Source of the DNA: Incurvaria masculella | Taxonomy: Eukaryota; Arthropoda; Insecta; Lepidoptera; Incurvariidae | Direction of reading: 5' to 3' | NCBI GenBank assembly: GCA_946894095.1 | Contig: OX335644.1 | Coordinates: forward strand, 23,851,595 to 23,915,594 | DNA: 64,000 nt | In this document: positions 33,281 to 44,102 of the stretch, piece after piece | Numbering within the stretch: the stretch's first letter is position 1 | How the letters are laid out: each line of letters begins with the position of its first letter | Position numbers and translations under genes: made by a program | The notes under the pieces: model-generated | Seen by the model: the letters and a program-made list of their open reading frames with translations, nothing else | The model's database searches: none | What the model was told of the DNA's origin: nothing

Positions 33281-34004
33281 CCCTGAGCTTGAGGAGTTCA
33301 GGACACCCTTAACCTAGAACTAACCGCTTGGTGCTACGCACATGCCTAAACTACGGGACAACACATTATTTACAAGACCTGCTCTCGCGCCCTAACATGC
33401 ATTATCTTTCGCTCGCCTCTAACATTCCAAGTCTGGTCATCCTACAGCGGAAGATCAGACATCACCTTGCAGTGGCCGTCCAGACCCTCGAAGGCGCGGG
33501 CCGGACGACCGGTGCGGGAGCGGGCCGCTCCAGACGACGTCACTAAAACTAACACAAATCAAATAAATTAACCACTGACGGCACCCAGCAGCATGGCTGG
33601 CGAGGTGACGTCGGGGAACCTACAAGTAAAAAAAACAAAACAACACTACAGTCCAGTAGGTACCCGGCAACTAAGTACTAACATTATCAAAACAACAAAC
33701 TAAATAAATCAACAAAACCAAACACGGTCCGCTTTACGAAGGGAACCGGTATAGAGATTAAATAGCCCAATAACGAGGTGAGAGAGGGACATAGGTAACT
33801 CTCCATAAAAAAAATTAAAAAAAATCAAAAGCTTAACTTTAAGGACTTAACGACCTACTTACTACTACTTGGGCCTAGGTAGTGGTATTGGAGGCACAGT
33901 CTAGGTCTGCCGGTCTGGCATGATACCGTTAGAAAACAGGACGCGCGTTCAAACTGCCTATGTTGCGAGAAAAAAAAATTAAAAAAAATTAAAAAAAATG
34001 CTTT

Positions 34005-34175
34005 GGAAGGATTCACAGCCCATGAAGTGGATGAAGGAGGGTGAGGCCCAGTGCAGCGGAAGCCTTATTGCGAAAAAAAAAATAAAAAAATAAAGTAAAA
34101 AAAACATTAAAGGAATCCACAATCCATGAAGTGGATGAAGGAGGGTCCGGCCCAGCGCAGCGATGAGCTAACATA
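34005..34175. repeat. Two-unit repeat inside the LTR element (CATGAAGTGGATGAAGGAGG)
   Basis: Two copies of about 55 bp, each with an adjacent poly(A)-like run, centred on CATGAAGTGGATGAAGGAGG and 'GCCCAGYGCAGCG'. Confidence 0.7.
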
Positions 34176-35197
34176 AATGGAGGGGCATGATCGTAGCCTT
34201 GGAGGCAAAACAACAAAACATTATTTTGAAAAAAAAATAAAATTATTTTGGCATAGTGTGAACACGCCTTAATACCTAGATGACCTAGGTGCCTAGATCC
34301 TAAAAAGCGCTCAGCGCACGGGCACCCACGCGGCCACGGCGCGCGCGCCGTCGCTTCAACCGAAACCTAGCCGCCTACACTAGTACAATCACAAAACAAG
34401 AAAAAAAAACGGAACTAAAAGTGGGCATAATGCGCCGAGTAAAATTACTCAACTGAAATATTTTACAATACGAGAACCGGTGAAAAGTTTCGTTCGTGAA
34501 TGAATTAAACTGAAATGAACTGTTGCAGTTCCGCTGTGACGCGAACGGAACGAGACGAATCGATTTCGGTGGCGTTCGCCAGCGTGCGCGCCGCGGCGCG
34601 CCGCCGTGATCGCGTCGCGTGTCCGAACGGCCGAGTAATATCAATACTTATTACGCGCCGACTTGCTCGGATTCGCATTCAATACATTTTGAATTTACCA
34701 TAGGATAGAAAACGAGTTAGAAGCGCGCCGCGAATGTTTGCCGAGTGTCCGATTAGGTCCGCGAACAGAGGGCAAGGGCGGGAGCCAATAAAGGTGTGGG
34801 GCCCGTCAAAAACAAATGCGGCCGGGGACATTCCCAAGTGGAACGTATTAGTCCCGGCGGCAGGAAGAGAAACTGAAGGAAAAAAATGAAACATCCGCGG
34901 GGCCTTCTAAACTCAAGGCCAGAATACAAACTACGTTTTGACTTGTGGTGAAGGAAAACATTACATAAGATAAGGGTTTAAAAAAAAACTGGTGTCCCCT
35001 CCGCTTAAGGTTCGCGGGGCAAAAGGGCGTTTGGCACTCGCCAAAACGGTCAACCATATAATAAAATGAAAACACTTTATTCAAAAAAAATAAATTGAAA
35101 TGCAGAGCGCGTTGGGAGATCGGGTCGGAAATACGTTCTTAACTTCGCATAGATGCACGCATAATAAACTATAAAAAATAAAAAAATTAAAAAAAAA

Positions 35198-35360
35198 GTG
35201 ATCCCCAACGAATGAAGGTCGAGTGATCGGGCTGTGAAAGTCTTGAAACGCACGAGGTGCATGCGCAAGGTAAGTGAGAGGAAACAGTATGGACATCAAA
35301 AGTTCAAGGAAAAAAAGTGGTCCCCAACGAATGAAGGTTGGGTGATCAGGGCCGTGAAAC
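35198..35360. repeat. Two-unit repeat inside the LTR element (TCCCCAACGAATGAAGGT)
   Basis: Two copies of about 45 bp, near 35200 and 35318, differ at a few positions and share 'TCCCCAACGAATGAAGGT' and 'GTGATC'. Confidence 0.7.
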
Positions 35361-36164
35361 TACGCGCCCGCGCGACCGCTCCGCGTCGCGACAATTAGAT
35401 GGAGCGAGGGAAAGAAAAAAAAACGTGGGTAGTTTCGCGAGCAAAGAAAAAACAACTCGTAAAAATTCCTACGGCACACGCGCCGTCTGAACTAAATTAA
35501 AACAAAACGGAATCATACTGGGTAACAGGCGGGATCTACCGAGCGCTAACCAAAACAGAACGAAAAAAAAACGTGAGACCGTATCTAGTTCAGTAGGAGG
35601 GAGCGTGTTAGGCAAGTTGAAGTGAACGCGAAATACCAACGGGGAATCGAAAGTTTTAGATTATCGATGCGAAATTATGAATCTGTCGTCTCAAAGTGAG
35701 CGCAGTAAAGACATCGCTCGCGCTGTGTCGCGCGGCCATGTTGTGTAGTGAAATCTAAGTTCAATGTGAAGTTATCAAGGGCAGCTAAACATGGAATGAA
35801 TTTATGTTTTTCAGCTGAAGGCGAAACGTAAGTACTGTGTGAAGTGAGTGGGGCGTAAACAGGATCAACTCGTTCGGTGGTCGAATCAACTTCGAAACAT
35901 GGTTTCAAGGTTAGGTCGATCGCCGAATCGAACGCGTTATCGTCTCAACCAATGCGATAGCTCACTAGCACAACACCAATCACACGTAAAAATGTTACAG
36001 CAAACGATTAATGAGAAGAAAATGGAGGGCTCAACAGAAACCTGGCTTTTTACAAATTAAATATTCTTTTTCCCTCCCAGGCAGTACATAGCTCGGTTTG
36101 GAGTGGGGCGCAAAATAGAAACAGGATTCCTAGTCCTGCTCGTCCCCGAACCAGTGGATGCCAG

Positions 36165-37170
36165 TGTGACGTTCGACCGGAACCCTCGCTTTTGCGGCGG
36201 CTCCGTCCGCGTCATCACGCGCCACCACTCCAAATTAAATGTAGAATAGGCGTACCCTTAGGGGGTAGCCGAGCCAAGTACTACCAGGGACGGGGAAAAA
36301 GAATACGACCAATTTTAGTGAGAATAAAGGTGGACGTTTATTACAAAGAAAACTAAACAACAAAATGCTCAAGCGGTACGTAAATGGTTTGCAGTTAGAA
36401 AGTCTGTCGTTGAGGCCTCCGTTAAGGGTAGAAAAACTTGGTGGTTGGTTCACTCAGTGGTGGACCACGTCGGTGCGCAGCATGGTGGGTGCACGCGCGT
36501 GCGGTGCGGCGCGCGGGGCGTCGGCTCAGAGCAGCGGCGCCGGCGTGTCGGCCGCGTCGTCAACGCCGGCCGACGGCGTGGCGGCGTGGCTCAGCGCTGC
36601 TCGGCGCGGGGCGCATCGGCGCGGCTGCGCGGATGGCCGGCCAGCGTGCTCGGCTACCTCGCCACGTCGCTGCCGGCGACGGCGGCCCATCGGCGAGTCG
36701 TGTCTCGGGTGAACGGAAGACATAACTGGGGCCCACTTGGTGAGCCCCGCAGGAACCGCTGAAGTCAATTTCGAAACACTTAGACGGGCGCTCACAATAA
36801 ATGAGGCGTGGGCGCCGTAAAATGGTTACAGGGTGCTTGAGGAGCTAAAATAAAGCCAGGTCAATGAGGAAATGAGTTTAATTAAATGAACAGGGCTGTG
36901 AGCAATCGCTAAAAGGTATTAAATTGAAGTTGGGTTACCGGTAGGTGGACCGCGGTTTGTAGAGGTGCGCTCTTTGCGAAGGCTGCTGGTAAAGTGGGCG
37001 ACCCAAAATGGTCGCCGCACTACGAAATTATCATTTTCGTTTCTCTTTTTTTCTGAGGGTAAGGAAGATTTTAATTAGGTAAAACCACGGAGGGAGCAAG
37101 GCGATTGGATTAGCCTTGGCCAAGGAGCTATGAGCACTGTAGTGGCTTACCAAAAATCCACTACGTGACA
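36165..37170 (-). repeat. LTR (right copy; 5' LTR in the inferred orientation)
   Basis: Partner of 31578-32583 with the same 1006-bp length and no difference that I could find. This points to a geologically recent insertion. Confidence 0.9.
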
Positions 37171-37389
37171 ATATATGTATTTTAATTATAGATCATGTAT
37201 ATAGGTCATGTTTATCTAACCTATCTGTGGTGATACCATGGTTAATTAACTCGCCAGATGATCAGGCAAATGCGTGATTAAATCTGACGTTTTCGAAATA
37301 TGCTTCCTGTCAAACGACGTGTCAATCGGCCAAGTGAAGTTAACTTTATCAGGTAACATGGTGCATAATGATAATAAATGTCAGATTAA

Positions 37390-37835
37390 ATGTCAGAAAA
37401 ATCGTATGAGAGCCGTCTAGAGGCCTTGGGCCTCACTACGCTGGAGGAACAAAGACGTAGAGGCGATCTCATTGAAACATTTAAAATTTTATCAGAACTC
37501 TATGATGTGGCAGATCTCAAACTGATGTACACAATGAATACCAATGATCACCTACGTGGACACTCACTAAAACTGAACCGAACCTCAAGCAATTCAAACC
37601 CGAGGAAACACTTTATAACCAATCGTGGGGTTGAGTCGTGGAACAGGCTCCCGGAGGAAGTAATTAGTGCCGCTTCAGTGAACAGCTTCAAAAACAGACT
37701 TGACACTTATACAAAAAATCATAAACTTTAGACTTTTTACAGGAATAAAAAAAAAACAAGTGCATCCCGAGTTACCAACTCAGATGTACACGCATCAGCT
37801 TTAAGCTGCTAGTGTATCGAGACAATAATAAAAAT
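37390..37835 (+). mobile_element. 3' end of a LINE reverse-transcriptase ORF
   Basis: A 113-codon frame ending in a stop at 37731 contains RRRGDLIETFKIL, LRGHSLKL, NPRKHFITNR and SWNRLPEEVI, followed by SFKNRLD. This is the typical C-terminal region of insect CR1/Jockey-type non-LTR polyproteins. The 3' UTR follows, with 'ACACGCATCAGCTTTAAGCT' and an (AAT)n-like tail. It is 5' truncated. Confidence 0.85.
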
Positions 37836-37946
37836 AATAAATCACTCGCTTGCCAGTTCACATGGGTAGTTCATTTACAATGGTAACCCCCTGATTTCAA
37901 GTATTATCACAGTTATTATTTTGCAGCACACTACTTGACCAAGAGT

Positions 37947-38953
37947 CTATTTCCAACCGAGAGACACCTCCCCTAAAGTCGCCCCATTCGCCTCTGAATG
38001 ATGTGTCCGCACGTGACTCTTCAGGCTGCAGTTCTGCACGAACGCCTGCCCGCACACCGCGCACGCGAACCGCCTGTCGTCGTCGTGTATCCGCACGTGC
38101 TGCCGCAGCGTGCTCTTGCGGCCGTACGACTTGCCGCACACTTCACACTTGTACGTCCGCTCGCCCGTGTGCGACACCATGTGGTTCCTGAGACCCGTGC
38201 TCGTGAAGCACGCGTAGCTGCACTGCCCGCAGCGGTGGTTCCTCTCGAGCAGGTGGTGTTTTCTCGTGTGTTTATTCAGGCTGTCCTTCATCTCGAAGAT
38301 CCTGTCGCAGAGATTACACTTGTACTCCAGCGGGGCCGCACCGTGCACTTTGACAAGGTGGCTCTGCCGCTGGAAGTACTTGAAGAACTTCTCCGGACAC
38401 TGCGGACACTTGTAGCGGCTCTTCGCGTTGTGGACGCTCTCGGTGTGCTTCTTGACCTTGACGGCGCTCGGGAAGACCTTGCCGCACGCGCCGCACGGGT
38501 GGCGGCCCGCGCTGTGCGCGAAGCTCGCGTGCGTCCGAAGCCGCTTGCCTGTGACGTAGCCGGAGCCGCACGCGCCGCACGCGAAGTTCCGGTAGTGCGT
38601 GTTCATGTGCCGCTCGAGCGAGCCGAACGTCTCGAACGTCTGACTGCACCTCTGGCACTGGAGGGTGCTCTCGGTGAGGAGGTACGGCACGTCGCGGTCG
38701 CCATGGTGCGTGTAGAGGGTCTGGTAGTGCGCGGCGGTGAGGTGCGCCTTCAAGGTGCCCAGGTCCGGCACGGCGGTCGGGCAGAGCGCGCAGGCGAGCG
38801 CGGCGACGTCGAGGTAGAGGACGTAGTCGCCGGGGTCGCAGCGCGGGACAGCTGCCGCCGGGCGGTGCTCGCTGCGCGTGTGCTCGCGCAGCAGTTGCGG
38901 CTCCCTGAAGCAGCGCGTGCAGTAGAAACAGCGGTAGCCACGGCTGTTCTTTC
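37947..38953 (-). CDS. ZAD2 alternative terminal exon B: ten C2H2 fingers
   Basis: On the minus strand the acceptor CGGAATTGCAG opens a phase-1 frame (GKNSRGYRCFYC) of about 335 residues. It encodes ten fingers, from RCFYC and CALC to FACAVCGQAFVQNCSLKSH, and ends at the stop at 37947. The exon lacks the pre-finger motif, which instead ends the exon at 41171-41311; joined, they read NATPFKG-KNSRGYRCFYC. An ATG at 38771 lies inside finger 2 and is not a start. The exon is extremely GC-rich, giving a 326-codon antisense frame. It lies downstream of terminal exon A (44995-46025) of the same-strand ZAD gene, and no further ZAD is visible between them. Confidence 0.9.
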
Positions 38954-38959
38954 CTGCAA

Positions 38960-38995
38960 TTCCGTTTTTTTTATGTAACTGGACATGGATAACTT
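38960..38995 (-). mobile_element. SINE S1 3'-tail fragment next to the acceptor of terminal exon B
   Basis: On the minus strand TATCCATGTCCAGTTACAT followed by an A run ends just upstream of the acceptor CGGAATTGCAG. This matches the 3' end of the S1 SINEs, so part of the pre-acceptor sequence here is SINE-derived. Confidence 0.6.
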
Positions 38996-39344
38996 CTTTT
39001 TATTTGAAGCGCGGCGTATGGCGTACGCCAGGACCTATTAAAGACGCCCATGGGTTTTCGAACTTTCAGGGGGGGCTGCGAAAACTGTACATTATCCTAA
39101 AACATCACATAGGAACTTTGTCGTGCCAGAACCATTCGGTAGCGCCACTGGGCTAACGAGGCTGACAGCAGTTGGATAACAGACTGTGATGTGTGGGTTC
39201 TAGACAGTGACTAAGGAAGGACGGCAAGAGCGATCGAAACTAATTTATATGGTGGCAGTGTAGGCACGCATTAATGTAAATTTTAACCTGGGGTCTGTAT
39301 CAGGAGTTTACGGATAAACAGTGTTCAGCTTATTTATCTTTTCT

Positions 39345-39551
39345 TGGTTGGTACCATCGCATTGGATGAAAAGATGGTCGAAGTGGCAATGAAAAATTGT
39401 CCGTGTTTTCCATCCAGTTCAATGTAGCCGTGCTCATAAAGGGAAGGTCCTGGCATGGCACCGAATTCCTTCGGGAATGTGGTGTATTGGGCTAATATCA
39501 TAACGGTTGTTGTGTGGTATTAGCCATCCATGTCAGGTCGCATAAAAAAAA
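39345..39551 (+). mobile_element. SINE S1, 5'-truncated
   Basis: It starts at GGTTGGTACCATCGCATTGG and runs to the complete 3' end (TTAGCCATCCATGTCAGG, GTCGCAT plus A run). A-box head remnants of another copy appear near 39147-39165 on the opposite strand. Confidence 0.75.
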
Positions 39552-39644
39552 AAAAGCTTGATCAAAAGATTTACTTTCCAGCAAAAATTATGTGTTTATT
39601 CAAAATCTTAAGTTAATTTTTTTCGCAACAGACAGCATTGCTAC

Positions 39645-40330
39645 TGTCACGTAGTGAAACGAGACCTACATACTGTCGGATGAATGATAATTGAACCTGG
39701 CACGAAACAATCATTTTAGGTTTTTTATTTTTCTTATTTATGTCAATTTTGACAGGAGATTTGGTTTTTACGGACAAGTTCATGGACCAGAGATACAGAT
39801 TTTATAATTTATATTTTTGCACGTTAATAGAGCCCCAGGAGAGACAAATGGTCTGGCCATCGGCCATACGTGCTCCAAATTGAATACCCGAAAGGTATTT
39901 ATTGGCCAACACCTTTATTACTTTTTATTTGTGATACCTTCATCAACTGACCCTGCACCCTCTCGAAAACGAGAGGGTCCAGCATCAGAGGGTGGAGGTC
40001 TCACCAAGTGACCTTCACAGGGGATAGAGTCAAGCCTGGATTTGAGTCAAGCCTAAATTGGAGTCACGCCTGGATGGAGTCCAGCCTTGGGTGGAACCTG
40101 GAACCTGAGCCAACTTCGCTATTGTACGGAGAGTCCAGCGGGTCCTCCATCGGTTGGAGTAGAGCGCTGGCTCAGGACAGAAGTGTAGCCCAACCCCTCA
40201 GGTTGTACCGTACCAACCCAGATCGTCAGAAAAGATAAATAAACCTTATTATCCCCAAAGCTGTGGTTTCCTTGTTGTCAGAACCGTTTCCCAAACTAGG
40301 TCCGGAAAATCACAAACGCAATACGTGACA
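39645..40330 (+). mobile_element. Probable solo LTR
   Basis: A 686-bp segment starts TGTCACGTAGTGAAAC and ends GCAATACGTGACA. The flanks are ctac and ctat, a possible imperfect 4-bp duplication. An AATAAA near 40240 and a run of 'AGTCAAGCCTGGAT'-like repeats lie inside. The opening TGTCACGTAGTG matches the minus-strand opening of the complete LTR element. No second copy is present. Confidence 0.5.
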
Positions 40331-40595
40331 CTATGGCGAAGGTTTATTTGAATATACATTTAAAAATGTGTAGAGGCGGAAAGCCTGTTACACAATACAC
40401 CACATTCCCGGAGGAATTAGCTCGCTTACAAAAACGGGACGCGCAACATCAAATGTTCGCTGCACCATAGATTAAAGAGGAAAGGATAGATTTCTAACGT
40501 CATACCAGTATTGAATAGGGATAATAAAATCCCACAGGCGATGTTGCAATTCGTAATAATTACAAAATACATAAAAAGGAAAACAATCAATGCCA

Positions 40596-40840
40596 ATGTA
40601 CTTTCTTTCGAACAGAGTAGTGGACTCCTGGAATAAACTGCCTCAAGAAGTGATTAGTGCTATCACAGTAAATCGTTTTAAAAACCAGTTAGACAAACAC
40701 CTTAATAGTATTAAACTTAACTAAAAACACAATAATAATAGTTGAAGTGCACTCAAAATATCAAAATTTAAAGTACACGCATCAACTTAAGCTGCTAGTG
40801 TATACTATCATTAATAATAATATTTTTTTATTTCCAATGC
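40596..40840 (+). mobile_element. LINE 3' end fragment
   Basis: It encodes SNRVVDSWNKLPQEVISAIT and FKNQLDKHL, then a stop, then the 3' UTR motif 'ACACGCATCAACTTAAGCTG' and an (AAT)n tail. It belongs to the same family as 37390 and 43344. Confidence 0.8.
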
Positions 40841-41170
40841 AACATACAATTTTTTTTTATTTATAATACAAATTAATTTATAGTTAAAATGTAACGTTTT
40901 CATCACACCTATCTTAGTTAAATGAGGGTGAAACTATTTCTGGCAGTGACGGGGTTTTAAATGTCATAGTACCAGCGAAAATAAGTACTTTTCGGAGAGT
41001 TTCGTACGTTGCTAGCTATCTTTACCTTCCTGTTTAATTATTATTATTATATACACTAGCAGCTGCAAGCTGATATGTGTACTTATGTGTGTGTTATGTG
41101 TATGTATGTGTGTAATCTATGCCAAAGCCGACCGAAGCCGATCGACGTCGAGGGGCAGCACGAATCTCAC

Positions 41171-41311
41171 CCTTGAAGGGAGTCGCGTTGCAGCCGGCGA
41201 GCAGGACGGACGTGTTGTGCGCGTAGGCCTGCCGCTCCGACACGCGCTCCGGCTGGGGCTGCGCGGGTGCCACCTCGCGGGCCGACCGCACCGCGACTTC
41301 GCCGGGATGGG
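41171..41311 (-). CDS. ZAD2 cassette B: pre-finger motif exon
   Basis: 47 codons between the acceptor GTGCTTTCCCAG and the donor AAGG|GTGAGA, phase 1 on both sides. It reads Pro/Ala-rich sequence and then NTSVLLAGCNATPFKG. This aligns with the last part of the cassette A exon at 46677-46859 (NAIAFLRYSNVTPFKG), which serves terminal exon A. It supplies the motif missing from the exon at 37947-38953. Confidence 0.8.
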
Positions 41312-41454
41312 CTGGGAAAGCACCGCAGGCACGAGAGTAGTGTAAATGCCGTGGAACAGGCGTTCCTTTATTATTTATTATTTGAAGTTGGGCTGCGGGC
41401 TTTTTAGCCCGCTGTCACTGCGACCTTTACAGATCTATTGTGACTTTTCCCTTC

Positions 41455-41640
41455 TTACAGTTCACCCTCAATTCCCGCCTCCTCCAGGAAGTGCGGGATT
41501 TTTTGAGGTGTGATGACTTTGATATCATCTGGGTCTAATAAGTATCCCCCAAGGATGGCATTTATTTTATGAGTTAGTGATCCAGTCGCACAGAAGGTGA
41601 TTCGGTGTCTCATCTTCTTCAAGAGCTCTGCGTTCCGTAC
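41455..41640 (-). other. Unidentified coding-like relic
   Basis: A minus-strand open frame of about 60 codons includes INAILGGYLLDPDDIKVITP and ends EAGIEGEL plus a stop. Its upstream side is cut by a foldback element. Codon texture looks protein-like but I do not recognise it. It is probably the tail of a transposon protein, and it lies in the intron between cassette B exons. Confidence 0.3.
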
Positions 41641-41664
41641 GTGAGTCCACAAACATTGGGAAAC

Positions 41665-42255
41665 TATGCATACCATACAAACATAGTTTTCTAACCATTT
41701 AAAAATCACTGTTCCAATTTACTTAATATTGGGTATTCCTTTTTATCTGCAATCGGTGCACACTAAAAGCAGGTTTTTTGGGGTGCTTTGGAGACTAGAA
41801 TGAGATAGTGACTCCCTTTGGTTGGCTATCTCTTATGAGTGTTTCGTATAGGTATCTTATGTTCTCGTGCCCGGTTTAGTCGTTCTCTTGCCGATATTGT
41901 GACATTATCTGTAGTATCAGTAACAGGTACAGGCAGCCTGTTGACATGAGTTGTTAGTCGTTTAGAGTAGCGTTTGAAGGCATTATTTATTACATGTAAT
42001 ATCAGACAACAAATATCTGTGTCTACAGTTTCTGTCTTTTTCGGTAAATCACCACCAAGGAGAAAACTAAATGTGTATGAAGATCTTTACTTTCATTTTA
42101 TTCGGTTTAGATTAAAAATATATATATATATGTGAAGACCCAGATATTTGTTGCGTGATATTAGATATTTAATATTAATTGAATTGGAACAGTGGGTTTT
42201 AAATGATTGGTCAACTAAGTTTATATGGGGAGCATAGCTTGCAAGGCCTTTCTTA
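41665..42255 (-). mobile_element. Composite foldback element, family M4
   Basis: The ends 'CATACAAACATAGTTTTCTA' and 'CTAAGTTTATATGGGGAGCA' match the inverted ends of the copies at 43686 and 52696. A stretch of about 200 bp (about 41760-41960) is foreign to the family. Confidence 0.5.
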
Positions 42256-42430
42256 GGACCGATGCACGAAAGAACACAACATCAAAATCAAGTCTACGTA
42301 TGATTAAACACGTCACTCTTTATGGTAAGTATGGAAGAGAGCTGAGTCAACTCCACGCGGTTTACTAAACTTGACGTGTTTGAAGAGTGATTAACTCAGC
42401 CGTCTCTTCCTGCAATCGGTGGGCCCGTAA
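42255..42430 (+). mobile_element. MITE-like palindromic repeat
   Basis: 'GATTAAACACGTCACTCTT' and 'GACGTGTTTGAAGAGTGATTAAC' face each other. A related copy lies at 47519-47665 (GATTAAACATGTCACTTTTT ... GTGACATGTG), and a fragment near 53995-54055. Confidence 0.55.
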
Positions 42431-42569
42431 ACATCGGATAATTACGCTCCCCATACAAAAATATTGAAATGTATGCAAATAATTTGAAATCCACTGTTCC
42501 AATCTACTTGATATTCATTGAGGCATTGATTACTGGAGGGGGGACTGCAGGGGAATTTTCAGTTATGGG

Positions 42570-42790
42570 TATAGAGTGGGTGGCACAATTGGTAGATGCA
42601 ATACCCACGAAAAGTTTTCTTGCTGGTTCAAGTCCAGTCTTGCAGTATACTTACAAATTTGTCCTTTCTTACAGATTTCTTTCTTTACTTAATGTTTCCT
42701 TGCTTCACGGTCGATTCTACATACATAGATCACTAGCTGACTTTAAAGCTATGATACATATCACATTCCTTGAAAAAAGCGATGCACTTG
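42570..42790 (+). mobile_element. tRNA-derived SINE, second family (S2)
   Basis: The head GGGTGGCACAATTGGTAGA (A-box-like) and CTGGTTCAAGTCC (B-box-like) give a tRNA-like promoter. The tail contains CCTTGCTTCACGGTCGATTC and 'ATCACATTCCTTGAAAA'. The same head occurs at 61548, and tails alone at about 26190, 50150 and 52190-52315. Confidence 0.7.
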
Positions 42791-42876
42791 CTTAGTAGGA
42801 AATGTTTTACTTGAGGGAATTGTTCAAGGCGACAAAAGTAAGGCGAGTGGTGTGACCGCTTAGTGTTCAGTATTTT

Positions 42877-43284
42877 GAGCGGCTCGTAGCCTAGTGGCGC
42901 GGGGACTGGCCTAGCGTACCAGAGGTCTGGGTTCAATTCCGACATGCACCACTGCCTTTCTCTTTCCAAGTTCGATAAGTGCATTTCGTCACGAATGCGA
43001 GCTGCTCCATGGTTCGGAATCCATGTAAAACTGTAGGTCCTCTTGCCCTACTAGGTGGTAGGGTTTAAGCCCGCCCGGGTTGTTACCATGGCATTGGATG
43101 AAAAGATGGTCGAAGCGGCAATTAAAAATTGTCCGTGTTTTCCATCCAGTTCAATGTAGCCGTGCTCATAAAGGGAAGGTCCTGGCATGGCACCTAATTC
43201 CTTCGGGAATGTGGTGTATTGGGCTAAAATCATAACGGTAGTTGTGTGGTATTAGCCATCCATGTCAGGTCGCATAAAAAAAAA
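42877..43284 (+). mobile_element. tRNA-derived SINE S1, full-length reference copy
   Basis: It starts GAGCGGCTCGTAGCCTAGTG. The A box is at 42887-42897 (TAGCCTAGTGG) and the B box at 42930-42940 (GGTTCAATTCC). The body has GGTTCGGAATCCATG and AAAACTGTAGGTCC, and the tail has AGCCATCCATGTCAGGTCGC plus an A run. At about 408 bp it is the best copy in the window. Confidence 0.88.
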
Positions 43285-43343
43285 GCACTGAGCGTGATTG
43301 GGTTCCGGACGGGTTAATATTTTGGTGTGTCTCCACGTGAAAC

Positions 43344-44100
43344 TTGCTTAAAAGAAGACACCGGGGTGACTTGATCGAAACTTTTAAAATTCTAAATGGA
43401 CTTTACGATGTTCCCAACCTTCGAACCATATTTACTATGAATACTAATGAAAGACTTCGTGGACATTCTTTAAAACTTAACCAAAGTAACTTCAACTCTA
43501 ACCCAAGAAAACATTTCATATCTAACCGAGTGGTGGACTCTTGGAACAAACTGCCACAAGAAGTGATCAGTGCTATAACAGTGAACGGGTTTAAAAACCA
43601 ATTGGACAGTTATTTTAAATTTAAAAAAAAAACAGACGTTAAATAACCAAATAGTGCACTCAACCAATGACATACACGCATCAGCTTTGAGGTCGGCCCG
43701 TAAGCACCTGAAAATTTCGCCTCCCATACAAACGTAGTTTACTAATAATTTGAAAACCACTGTTCCAACTTACTTGATATTTGGTATCTAATATTAGGCT
43801 ACAAATATCTATGTCTGCATGCCTTTGTTTTTTTGGTAAATGTATTCTGGGTCAAACCACAGAGAAAACAAAATTCGTATGAAGATTTTCTTTTTGCATT
43901 CATTTCATTCGGTTTGGATTTTTCAAAAAAACAAAAGCATGCAGACACAGATATTTGTTACATGATATTAGATATTAAATATCAATTTAATTGGAATAGC
44001 GGTTTCCAAATGATTAGTAAACTACGTTTGTATGGGGAGCATAGCTTACGGGCCGTTCTTAAGCTGCTAGTGTATATAAATAGATAAATAAATAAAATAA
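43344..44100 (+). mobile_element. LINE 3' end with a nested foldback element
   Basis: The coding part (43344-43646) contains RRHRGDLIETFKILN, LRGHSLKLNQ, NPRKHFISNR and SWNKLPQEVI, then a stop. The 3' UTR motif 'ACACGCATCAGCTTT' at about 43668-43682 is interrupted by the foldback at 43683-44051, and resumes as 'TTAAGCTGCTAGTGTAT' with an AAATA-rich tail. Confidence 0.85.
43683..44051 (+). mobile_element. Foldback element M4 inside a LINE 3' UTR
   Basis: The inverted ends are GGTCGGCCCGTAAGC and GCTTACGGGCCG. Pairing arms of about 150 bp include AAACGTAGTTTACTAAT and its complement. Interior 'AGAAAACAAAATTCGTATGA' is shared with 52696-53040 in reverse orientation. Confidence 0.75.
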
Positions 44101-44102
44101 AT

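Larger units (their letters stand above)
31578..37170 (-). mobile_element. Non-coding (LARD-like) LTR retrotransposon
   Basis: Two 1006-bp direct repeats (31578-32583 and 36165-37170) bound a 3.6-kb interior. The outer flanks carry the same 4 bases, 'atat', consistent with a target-site duplication. Read on the minus strand, each LTR begins TGTCACGTAGTG and ends GTCACA. A purine tract (GAGAGGGGGGGTTG) sits just before the 3' LTR, and a TGG-starting candidate primer site lies 2 nt after the 5' LTR. That orientation is therefore favoured. The interior has no frame longer than about 90 codons and no gag, protease, RT or integrase motif. It must depend on another element for movement. Confidence 0.85.

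Noticed and set aside
37998..38978. A 326-codon plus-strand open frame opposite ZAD2 terminal exon B
   Set aside because: The same antisense effect; compositionally biased and without motifs, while the other strand encodes ten fingers.
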